NCBI GenBank assembly: GCA_021816665.1
Contig: JAKAXI010000112.1
Location: 1 to 6,540, forward strand
Length of the DNA stretch: 6,540 bases
Direction of reading: 5' to 3'
From: Bacillota bacterium
GTDB lineage: Bacteria > Bacillota > Bacilli > Alicyclobacillales > Alicyclobacillaceae
Both the position numbers and the translations under genes were made by a program. Below, in pieces: positions 1 to 6,115 of the stretch. Numbering within the stretch: position 1 is the first letter of the stretch; each line of letters opens with the position of its first letter. The notes under the pieces were generated by a model that worked only from the letters and a program-made list of their open reading frames with translations, was not told where the DNA came from and did no database searches.

Positions 1-42
1 GATTCCCCGTGGAGCGGCACCTCCCAAACCGGCTCCACACAC

Positions 43-50
43 AAGGTGGG
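43..50 (+). promoter_or_regulatory. Ribosome binding site deciding the apbE start
   Basis: AAGGTGGG is one base away from the ideal AAGGAGG and ends 7 bases before GTG 58. It supports GTG 58 over the in-frame GTG at 46, which overlaps this site. Upstream frames end at TAA 51-53 or TAG 68-70. Either could be the tail of a preceding gene read tightly with apbE, but the visible stretch is too short to choose. Confidence 0.55.
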
Positions 51-57
51 TAAAACC

Positions 58-1092
58 GTGGCGCAGGTAGAGAGGTTGAAGTTCCGCGCAATGGGAACAG
101 ACGCCGAGATCATCATCGCAGACAGCCACCTGCCTGCTGCCGAAGCTCGGCTCGACATACTCGCGGCGAAGGCGGAAATTGATCGCCTTGAATTGCTCAT
201 GTCGCGCTTTATCCCGACCAGTGACATCTCCCGGCTGAACGACAACCCGGGCGAGTTTGTCCCCGTCGCCAACGAAACAGCTCAGGTGCTGCTGCTGGCC
301 GAGCACGCTTGTCGCGAGACGAACGGCTTGTTTTCCCCAGGTCTCGGCGTCTGGATGGAGCACTACGGCTACGACCGTCCGTACGGTCGCGGCCTCAACC
401 GCGACACTGACGAATCTGCACCGCGGACACGAGAGCGATCAGCCGAGAGGACACAGCCGCGATCCCGCGAGGGAGTGCAACCGCGCCCCGCAGTCAACCC
501 TATGGCCGATCTCGCTACTCGCCTCGGCCGCGGGTACGTCCCGTACACCGTCGGCACGGGTGGGCGGTTTCGCCTGGAACCCGGCTACAAGCTTGATCTC
601 GGCGGGATCGCGAAAGGCTGGATTGTCGAGCAAGCCGCCGACGTGCTGCATCGACGTGGTCACCACAACTTCGTCTGCAGCGCGGGCGGCGACATGGTGT
701 GCGCCGGGCATGAAGGCGATCGGCCGTGGGCCGTCGCGATCACCAACCCGACCGAATCAGCCGGCCCATCTCCGACTTCGGGCTCCCCGCCCCCGATTCT
801 CACACTGTCCGTCGAGTCGTCAGCTGTAGCGACGAGCGGCACTTACCACAGGCGTTGGACTCAGGGCGAGACAGTTCGCCACCACATCCTCGATCCACGC
901 ACAGGCCAGCCCGCCGAGTCGGACCTCGTCTCGGCAACGGTCATCCACGAACGCTTGACCGCCGCGGAAGTGGCTGCGAAAGTCGTGCTGTTACTCGGAC
1001 GCGAGGAGGGGCTGCACTGGCTGGAGAGTGTGCCCCACCGTGGTTGGGTCGCCGTAACAACAAGCGGAGAGGTGTTGCACGCGTGGCAGTGA
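58..1092 (+). CDS. apbE: FAD:protein FMN transferase (ApbE family)
   Basis: ApbE enzymes use FAD and Mg2+ to attach FMN covalently to a Ser/Thr of a target redox protein. Numbering from a GTG at 46, the family motifs appear in order: FRAMGTDAEI near the N-terminus (13-22), the FAD-site block LDLGGIAKGW (183-192), AGGDMVCAG (213-221), AVATSG (260-265) and HHILDPRTGQP (279-289). The metal-site helix reads AAEVAAK (306-312) instead of the common ADxxxT form. I recall similar Glu/Lys forms in Gram-positive ApbE proteins, so I do not call it dead. There is no lipobox or signal peptide, so a cytoplasmic form is likely. I chose GTG 58 because AAGGTGGG ends 7 bases before it. GTG 46 lies inside that ribosome binding site and has none of its own. 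The frame is open to the left edge, so the start is not certain. Arg-rich residues about 111-150 look like an inserted linker. Length (344 aa) is normal. Probably the end of an operon that starts outside the window. Confidence 0.9.
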   Translation: MAQVERLKFRAMGTDAEIIIADSHLPAAEARLDILAAKAEIDRLELLMSRFIPTSDISRLNDNPGEFVPVANETAQVLLLAEHACRETNGLFSPGLGVWMEHYGYDRPYGRGLNRDTDESAPRTRERSAERTQPRSREGVQPRPAVNPMADLATRLGRGYVPYTVGTGGRFRLEPGYKLDLGGIAKGWIVEQAADVLHRRGHHNFVCSAGGDMVCAGHEGDRPWAVAITNPTESAGPSPTSGSPPPILTLSVESSAVATSGTYHRRWTQGETVRHHILDPRTGQPAESDLVSATVIHERLTAAEVAAKVVLLLGREEGLHWLESVPHRGWVAVTTSGEVLHAWQ

Positions 1093-1150
1093 ACGGGATC
1101 GGTGTCGTGGCATGGGAGCCTAGGCCGCGTGACTTGGGCCCGGGGCCTTT

Positions 1151-1234
1151 GCCGACACTTTCGGTCGGTGGCGCCGCCCGTGGGCGATACACTACCGCCG
1201 ACCCCGCTAGCCTCGCCGACACTTTCGATTGGTG
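1151..1234. repeat. Pair of 20-bp direct repeats left of the palindrome array
   Basis: Positions 1151-1170 and 1215-1234 match at 18 of 20 bases. They share GCCGACACTTTCG and a terminal GGTG, and are 64 bp apart. The first copy also contains a short dyad, CCGAC/GTCGG. The shared CACTTT resembles the centre of several array cores, so these may be diverged relatives of the array unit. Between them, CGCCCGTGGGCG (1175-1186) is another short palindrome. Apart from these, 1093-1248 shows nothing that reads as a gene. Confidence 0.5.
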
Positions 1235-1248
1235 CCTGTCGGCTGTAT

Positions 1249-1723
1249 CGCCAAAGTGGCGGTATGCCTGGCGTTGCGCCACTTTGGCCGTCTCGTGGAC
1301 GCCTTCGACCGTGATTGCGCCACTTTGGCGGTAACGATTGTGGTCCATCAGCCTGTACGCCAAAATGGCGCTGTCGCCACACAACCGACGCTCGTTTACG
1401 CCACATTGGCGTTACGGGCACAGTCGCCGAGCCGATAGCGCCACTATGGCGTAATCCTCAACGTGATCCCGGCGATTAACGCCACTATGGCGCAATTTCC
1501 ACAAGTGGCCCCGGCAATACCGCCATTATGACGATACACGGTCCGTCATCGGAATGATTGCGCCATTTCGGCGGTATGGCAACGCGAGCGGAGTCCATTA
1601 CGCCAATATGGCGTTACGTCCAGCAACTGCATCATCGTTAACGCCACTATGGCGGTAACCGGACAATGGACCGCTATGTTTGCGCCAAAGTGGCGGTAAG
1701 GCCATCGTTGCGCCAATATGGCG
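1249..1723. repeat. Regular array of 13 palindromes, core CGCCANNNTGGCG
   Basis: Core centres lie at 1255, 1283, 1324, 1364, 1405, 1445, 1486, 1527, 1567, 1607, 1648, 1689 and 1717. Steps are 28, then ten of 40 or 41 (mean 40.6), then 28. Ten cores match CGCCANNNTGGCG exactly. Those centred at 1283, 1527 and 1567 each carry one mismatch. The central three bases vary (CTA, CTT, AAG, ATA, AAA, CAT, TTA, TTT) and are A/T-rich. Flanks tend to TTA or TTG on the left and GTAA or TTAC on the right, which extends the dyad to about 21 bp. The intervening 27-28 bp (15 bp at each end) are all different. No cas genes are present and the repeats are too short and variable for CRISPR. The array sits between the convergent 3' ends of apbE and the RND gene. 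Function is unknown; an ordered set of dimeric-protein binding sites is my inference. Confidence 0.93.
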
Positions 1724-1753
1724 AGAGCCAAATACTCATCCAGCCGCTCCCTC

Positions 1754-1800
1754 TCACATCCGCGCAGCGGTTCCGACAATCACATCCGCGCAGCGGCTCC
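1754..1800. repeat. 26-bp tandem repeat right of the palindrome array
   Basis: A unit beginning TCACATCCGCGCAGCGG occurs at 1754 and again at 1780. The two copies match at 20 of 21 bases (1754-1774 against 1780-1800). Each contains the short dyad CCGC-GCA-GCGG. It is unrelated in sequence to the adjacent array. It lies about 85 bp past the RND stop on the - strand and has no T-run, so it is not a convincing terminator. Confidence 0.6.
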
Positions 1801-1827
1801 CCCTAACGTCCACGCACCGCCACAGTC

Positions 1828-1860
1828 GGTCGCTCCCGCCCCGCCGCACACCGAGCAACC
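1828..1860. other. Dyad just past the RND stop codon
   Basis: GGTCGCTC (1828-1835) and GAGCAACC (1853-1860) can form an 8-bp stem with one G-T pair around a 17-base C-rich loop. It begins 24 bases past the RND stop, where a terminator would be expected. Neither side carries a T-run, so an intrinsic terminator is only a weak possibility. Confidence 0.25.
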
Positions 1861-1884
1861 AGCCTTGCCGCCTCGGCATGATAC

Positions 1885-4800
1885 TCACACAGTCTCAGCC
1901 ATCCTTCGCTCTCTACGGTGGATCCGGAAGTGCAGCAGCTCGTACGCGAGCGGCACGATGACCAGGGTCAAAATCGTCGAGGTGAACAGTCCGCCAATCA
2001 CGACGATTGCTAGCCCTTTTGAGATGAGCACGCTCTGCCCTGCACCAAGCGCAAGCGGCAACAGCGCACAAATAGTCGCGACAGCCGTCATCAAAATCGG
2101 TCGCAGGCGCGTCGTCCCCGCCTCGAGCAACGCCTCGCGTACGGTCATGCCGCGGCCGCGCTGCTGTTCGACGCGCTGGATGAGCACGATTGCGTTGGTG
2201 ACCACGATGCCCATCAACATGAGGATCCCGATGAGCGACGACACGCTGAGCGGCACGCCAGCGATGAGTGAGCCGAAGAACGCCCCGATCAGCGCCACCG
2301 GCATCGAGAACAAAATCGCGAGTGGTGCTGACCAGTCTCCGAACAAGATCAGCATCACCATGTAGACGATCCCAACCGCCACCAGAATCGCTTCAATCAG
2401 CTGCGTAAAGCTCTGACTCTGCTGCAGTGCGCCAGAGGACTGCGCGACCGTGACGTTTTTCGGGAGGTTGAGCTTGTGAATGGCTGTCAAAGCGCTCTTC
2501 AACACGTGATTCGTCTTCTGCGTCGTGTAATCTGCCGTGATCTCGGCGTAGGTCTGCCCGTTTTCGTGCAGGATCGACGTCGGCGTCTGCACTTGTGAAA
2601 CAGTGGCGATGTCGCCGAGGGTGAGCGCCTGCCCGGTTGGCGCCGTCACCGGCAGGTTGCGGATGTCCGTCAGTGTGGACAAGCTTGGCTGCTGCATCGT
2701 CGCTTCGAGCGCGTACTGTTGCCCGCCAATTGTGACGGACCCGATGTTTTGCTGTGACAAGTAGTTACGAACGTCTCCCGCAACCTGTTGCGCTGTCAGA
2801 CCATACTTGGCGGCCTCGGCGAGGTTCGGTGTGACGCTAATCTGCGCTTGAGTGGTCGCGAGGTTGCTGGCGACGTTCGCAAGCCCGGGGAAGTGCTGCA
2901 GGCGATTCGTGATCTCAGTCGTCGCATTCGCGATCGCAGCTGGGCTCCCGCCCTTGACGACGATGTCAAACGCCGTCGTGCCACCGCCCGTGGACTGGCC
3001 TTTTACCTGGATCGTCGCGCCGTTTGTCGCGAGCGGCGCCACCTGGTTGCGGGCCTTGGCGAGAAACGCGTTGACGTCGGCAGTTTGCGTTAGGGCGACC
3101 GTGATCGAAGCGGTGTTTGTGTTGTAAAGGCCGGAGCCACCGCCGTACGGACTTCCACCGCCGACAGTCGTGTTGACCCGCTGGATGTCGGCCTTGTCAC
3201 GGCGCAGTGCGCTTTCCACTTGCTTTGCCTTGTTGTTCGTCACCGAAATCGGCGTCCCGACTGGCATTTTAATGGCGATGCTCGCAGTCTGCTGCAGTGA
3301 GTTTTGAATGAAGGTACTGCCGACAAGCGGCAGAATGAGAATGGAAGCGATCATCGCGACTGCTGTACCGAGTGACACAATAAGCTTATGGCTCAGCGCC
3401 CAGTTCAGCGCACCACGATACTGCTTCTGCCAGCCGCGCAGTTGGTCGGGGTGCAACGCGGCCTCGCGCGCCACCTGCTCAACATCCGGCCGCAGCCATC
3501 CATCTCTGCTTCCAAGACCACTCGCATCGCCCGTCCCACTCGACGCACTGGCGGCGGCCAACTCGCCAACTGCCCCCGCCACGATACCTGCACCAGCGGG
3601 AGCAACTGCATCCACTGCGACACCTTTACCGGGCCTGCGCACGACGAACAGCCAGGCCAAAATGGGCACCACCGTGAGAGCGACAAACAGCGAACTGACC
3701 AGCGAGCAGACAACCGTCAGGGCAAATGGGTAGAAGATCTTCCCGACAATCCCGCCGACCAGAGTCAGCGGCAAGAACACCGCGATCGTCGCCAGTGTCG
3801 ACGAGAGAATCGCGTTACCGACTTCCGCGACGGCAAACTCAATCAACCGCTTGCCAAAGCCGTAGCCCTGCCGCCACGTGCGGAAGATGTTTTCGATCAC
3901 GACGATGCTGTCGTCGACGACCCGCCCAGTCGCAACCGCCAGGCCGCCGAGCGTCATGATATTGAGCGTGATGCCAAGGCGAGAAAGAAGAATCATCGTC
4001 GTCAGGATGGAAAGTGGGATGGATACAATCGCGACCAGTGTCGTGCGCGCGTTGCGCAGGAACAGCAGAATGACGACAACCGCGAACAGGGCGCCGAGTA
4101 GCGCTTCGTGCAAGACGTCGTTGACAGACGACGTGATCATCTGAGAGGCGTCAAACAACGGTACGACGTGGACACTCGCAGGCAACTGTGGCTCGAGAGC
4201 TGCGAGCTGTTTGTCGAGGGCCTTGACCACCGTCACAGTGTTGGCGGTCTCAGACTTCGTCACAGAGACAAGGATACTCGGTTCCCCGTTCGTGCGGTTG
4301 ATGCTGTGACCACTTGGCGGCTGCAACGAAACCGACGCGAGGTCAGACAGCGGAATGGTGGACAGGGTCGTGGCGGTCGCGGTCGAATTCCCACCGGGTG
4401 AAGTACTGCCTGCCCGCGTCTCAACGCTAACGCCAGTCCCGGTTACCCCCGCAGATACACCGCCCGAACCAGCGACCTGCTTCAGTTTCTGTGCAAGCGA
4501 AGTCAGAGTCTGAGAGAGTTTGGTTTGCGCCTGTTGAAGCGCCGGAATCTCCGACTGAAGCTGTGCAATCGTCTTCGGGTCCTGCTGGGTCTGCGGCAGG
4601 GCTAGTTCCTTCGCAAGCGTGAGCTGAGCCCCAAGGAGCTGGCCCTGCACCTGCTGCAGCTGTGCGAGCACCTGATTCTCCGCCTGCACGATGCCAAGGC
4701 CCTGGCCGACCTGGCCGACACCTGACGCGACCTTGCCAATCGATTGACCCATTTGGCTGAGGCTCTGTCCGATTGACTGTTGCAAAGCGGCAGACGGATT

Positions 4801-5544
4801 GCTCGGCAGTGCGATCGGAAGCTTGCGGATGGCATCGAGCGAAGTTAGCGTCGCTTTCAACTGAACAGGCTGAACCTTGCCATTTGTCGTCGTGGACCCG
4901 AGCGGCGTCGACCCCGTATCTGCCTGTAGCGACTGCAGCACCTGCGCGAGGCTGAGGTTGTAGTGGCTCAACTTGGCCGGATCGAACTGGATCACGACGT
5001 TGTCCGCCTCTGCCCCACTTGCGCTGACGGTTGCCACGCCTGGCGCTCCCTGCAGAGCCGGAACGATCTGGTTGTTGACCACGCCCTTGAGCGCACTCTG
5101 TGACAGCTTGCCGGACGCAACAGTTAACGCAAGCACTGGCGTGTTGCTAAAAGAGAAGGACTGAATCGACGGCGTTCCAGCAGTGGACGGCAACTGGACC
5201 TGGTTCACAATCTGCTGCACGTCCTGCTGCACCGTGTTGAGGTTGGCGTTCATACTCAACTGCAACTGGATCTCGGAGACGTTCGCGAGCGAGGTCGAAG
5301 TGATGTTTTGCACGTCTGTGGCACCGTTCAACGCCTTTTCAAGCGGTGCGGTGACATCAGTCGCCACTTGGCTCGGCGAAGCACCCGGGTACGACGTACT
5401 GATCGATAAAACCGGGATCGACAGGTTCGGCATCAGGTCTTCCTGCAGCCCAAACGCCGAGACCACCCCGGCAATGGCTACAAGCAATGCTAAAATGACG
5501 ACTGCCACCGGATTGCGCAATGAAAACCTGGTCAAAAAACGCAC
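1885..5544 (-). CDS. RND-family efflux transporter permease (SwrC/HAE1 type)
   Basis: This is a proton-driven export pump of the AcrB superfamily, 1219 aa in the cytoplasmic membrane. The GTG start gives MRFLTRFSLRNPVAV, the usual RND N-terminus. It follows GAAGG by only 3 bases, and an in-frame TGA lies 6 bases upstream, so it cannot start earlier. Segments: TM1 about 12-31, first extracytoplasmic porter domain about 33-470, TM2-TM6 about 478-635, cytoplasmic loop about 636-715, TM7 about 719-740, second porter domain about 745-1040, TM8-TM12 about 1047-1203. The proton-relay pair is D544-D545 in GRVVDDSIVVIENI. The AcrB Lys940 position is Thr1116 in GIVVTNAIVLI, as in the Gram-positive branch. 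Family members in Bacillus are nearer 1050-1065 aa. The extra length is a Gln-rich helical insert (about 248-395) and an Ala/Gly-rich cytoplasmic loop (about 640-690). No adaptor or outer-membrane gene is adjacent, as expected of a monoderm. Substrate is unknown: drugs, surfactin-like lipopeptides or lipids are all possible. Confidence 0.95.
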   Translation of the reverse strand: MRFLTRFSLRNPVAVVILALLVAIAGVVSAFGLQEDLMPNLSIPVLSISTSYPGASPSQVATDVTAPLEKALNGATDVQNITSTSLANVSEIQLQLSMNANLNTVQQDVQQIVNQVQLPSTAGTPSIQSFSFSNTPVLALTVASGKLSQSALKGVVNNQIVPALQGAPGVATVSASGAEADNVVIQFDPAKLSHYNLSLAQVLQSLQADTGSTPLGSTTTNGKVQPVQLKATLTSLDAIRKLPIALPSNPSAALQQSIGQSLSQMGQSIGKVASGVGQVGQGLGIVQAENQVLAQLQQVQGQLLGAQLTLAKELALPQTQQDPKTIAQLQSEIPALQQAQTKLSQTLTSLAQKLKQVAGSGGVSAGVTGTGVSVETRAGSTSPGGNSTATATTLSTIPLSDLASVSLQPPSGHSINRTNGEPSILVSVTKSETANTVTVVKALDKQLAALEPQLPASVHVVPLFDASQMITSSVNDVLHEALLGALFAVVVILLFLRNARTTLVAIVSIPLSILTTMILLSRLGITLNIMTLGGLAVATGRVVDDSIVVIENIFRTWRQGYGFGKRLIEFAVAEVGNAILSSTLATIAVFLPLTLVGGIVGKIFYPFALTVVCSLVSSLFVALTVVPILAWLFVVRRPGKGVAVDAVAPAGAGIVAGAVGELAAASASSGTGDASGLGSRDGWLRPDVEQVAREAALHPDQLRGWQKQYRGALNWALSHKLIVSLGTAVAMIASILILPLVGSTFIQNSLQQTASIAIKMPVGTPISVTNNKAKQVESALRRDKADIQRVNTTVGGGSPYGGGSGLYNTNTASITVALTQTADVNAFLAKARNQVAPLATNGATIQVKGQSTGGGTTAFDIVVKGGSPAAIANATTEITNRLQHFPGLANVASNLATTQAQISVTPNLAEAAKYGLTAQQVAGDVRNYLSQQNIGSVTIGGQQYALEATMQQPSLSTLTDIRNLPVTAPTGQALTLGDIATVSQVQTPTSILHENGQTYAEITADYTTQKTNHVLKSALTAIHKLNLPKNVTVAQSSGALQQSQSFTQLIEAILVAVGIVYMVMLILFGDWSAPLAILFSMPVALIGAFFGSLIAGVPLSVSSLIGILMLMGIVVTNAIVLIQRVEQQRGRGMTVREALLEAGTTRLRPILMTAVATICALLPLALGAGQSVLISKGLAIVVIGGLFTSTILTLVIVPLAYELLHFRIHRRERRMAETV

Positions 5545-5582
5545 GCGCCTTCAACACCCTTTCAACCCTGACGATGATTTCT

Positions 5583-5605
5583 GTTAGTTTGTTTCCAAGT
5601 CTAAC
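5583..5605. promoter_or_regulatory. Operator-like dyad upstream of the RND gene
   Basis: GTTAG (5583-5587) and CTAAC (5601-5605) form inverted ends of a 23-bp element. Inner TTG and CAA bases extend the dyad imperfectly. It lies 38 bp before the RND start in the AT-rich leader. Size and position suit a TetR-type repressor site, which is common ahead of RND pumps. No regulator gene is in the window, so this is inference. Confidence 0.35.
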
Positions 5606-5634
5606 GTTTTAATCACTAAAATACAACGCTGGTA

Positions 5635-5654
5635 TGTCAACGAGCTGTGTCAAC
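5635..5654 (-). promoter_or_regulatory. Two TTGACA direct repeats, candidate RND promoter region
   Basis: GTTGACA occurs twice on the - strand (5641-5635 and 5654-5648), 13 bp apart. TTGACA is the ideal sigma-A -35 hexamer. At 16-18 bp downstream I find only poor -10 matches such as AGTGAT. The pair may therefore be a promoter element with a weak -10, or a direct-repeat activator site. Confidence 0.3.
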
Positions 5655-5703
5655 TCCGCTTCGGGACGGAGGTGCGTCTTGGCGACAGAAGTTCAGCTTC
5701 TCA

Positions 5704-5749
5704 TTGTAAGACGGCGATGAAGTTGCTTTTGTTCGCCGTCCGCTTGCAA
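5704..5749. other. Long imperfect hairpin in the divergent upstream region
   Basis: GACGGCGA (5710-5717) pairs perfectly with TCGCCGTC (5733-5740). TTGTAA (5704-5709) then pairs with TTGCAA (5744-5749) across a 3-base bulge with one G-T pair. The loop is 15 bases. This gives a 14-bp stem with no T-run on either side. It spans the ATGA overlap of two very short + strand frames, so an RNA-level control structure is possible. A large protein-binding dyad is the alternative. The rest of 5545-5894 is AT-rich leader sequence with no supported gene. Confidence 0.45.
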
Positions 5750-5845
5750 CAACACAGCATTTGGGATAGAGTGCAACATGCGATTAGTCTATTAGAACTA
5801 GACAAGATGGTTCACATCGCGGTATCACGCTTTGCGAGGGAGTAA

Positions 5846-5868
5846 TATACTGTAATTGAGTGTATAAT
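5846..5868 (+). promoter_or_regulatory. Candidate -10 elements for the 56-aa gene
   Basis: A perfect TATAAT lies at 5863-5868, 26 bases before the ATG. An alternative TATACT lies at 5846-5851. Neither has a recognisable TTGACA-like hexamer at 16-18 bp upstream. The first would start transcription near 5875, leaving a very short leader just ahead of the ribosome binding site. Confidence 0.35.
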
Positions 5869-5880
5869 TCAGAACTTACA

Positions 5881-5887
5881 GAGGTGG
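5881..5887 (+). promoter_or_regulatory. Ribosome binding site of the 56-aa gene
   Basis: GAGGTGG ends 7 bases before ATG 5895. This is ideal spacing and the main support for the small gene being translated. The ATG at 5888 is out of frame and too close to the site. Confidence 0.6.
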
Positions 5888-5894
5888 ATGAACA

Positions 5895-6065
5895 ATGGAA
5901 CAATTATATGTGGTTTGGTATTCGAAGGGTGCTGGTTGGTCACCGAGTCCCAGCAAAACGAAGGTACAGGCAGAAACATACGCACTGACTCTGCAAGAAC
6001 GCGGCTATGAAACGCGTATCGTCCAACTCGTCCACGCCAGCCTTGATGACATTGTCAACGGTTGA
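5895..6065 (+). CDS. Small orphan protein, 56 aa, function unknown
   Basis: I do not recognise a family. The protein begins MEQLYVVWYSKGAGWSPSPS and ends DDIVNG. It has no signal peptide and no membrane segment, so it is probably cytoplasmic. The order looks like a strand (LYVVWYS), a Gly/Ser/Pro loop with Lys residues, a helix (about 22-37, KVQAETYALTLQERG) and a second strand (ETRIVQLV, about 39-46). That would be a compact beta-alpha-beta unit. Support for a real gene is a good ribosome binding site with 7-base spacing, a TATAAT just upstream, protein-like composition and a hairpin 15 bases after the stop. It stands alone: divergent from the RND gene and convergent with the PsiE-like gene. 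Confidence 0.72.
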   Translation: MEQLYVVWYSKGAGWSPSPSKTKVQAETYALTLQERGYETRIVQLVHASLDDIVNG

Positions 6066-6080
6066 TTCGACTACACTCAA

Positions 6081-6111
6081 AGGCCAATCGCCGAACTAGG
6101 GCGATTGGCCT
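6081..6111. terminator. Shared hairpin between convergent genes
   Basis: AGGCCAATCGCC (6081-6092) pairs perfectly with GGCGATTGGCCT (6100-6111) around a 7-base loop. It begins 15 bases after the 56-aa gene's stop and ends 4 bases from the PsiE-like gene's stop, so it could end transcripts from both sides. There is no clear T-run in either direction, which lowers confidence in an intrinsic mechanism. Confidence 0.65.
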
Positions 6112-6115
6112 CTAG

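Noticed and set aside
1..70. Tail of an upstream gene overlapping or abutting apbE
   Set aside because: Two frames could end here (TAA 51-53 or TAG 68-70). With under 25 codons visible, neither can be identified.
1122..1150. Possible apbE terminator (AGGCC...GGCCT followed by TT)
   Set aside because: The stem is only 5 bp with a long loop and there are just three T residues, so support is too weak.
1249..1723. CRISPR array
   Set aside because: The conserved part is only 10 fixed bases in 13, with a variable centre, and the array has short end gaps. True CRISPR repeats are longer and nearly identical, and no cas gene is visible.
861..1779. Several open frames of 70-190 codons on both strands across and beside the array
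   Set aside because: They arise from repeated palindromes without stops, overlap the apbE end or the array, have no convincing ribosome binding site and match no family.
3388..4101. Long + strand frame opposite the RND gene
   Set aside because: It is the antisense shadow of a well-supported RND coding region. Its product is low-complexity, rich in Arg and Gln.
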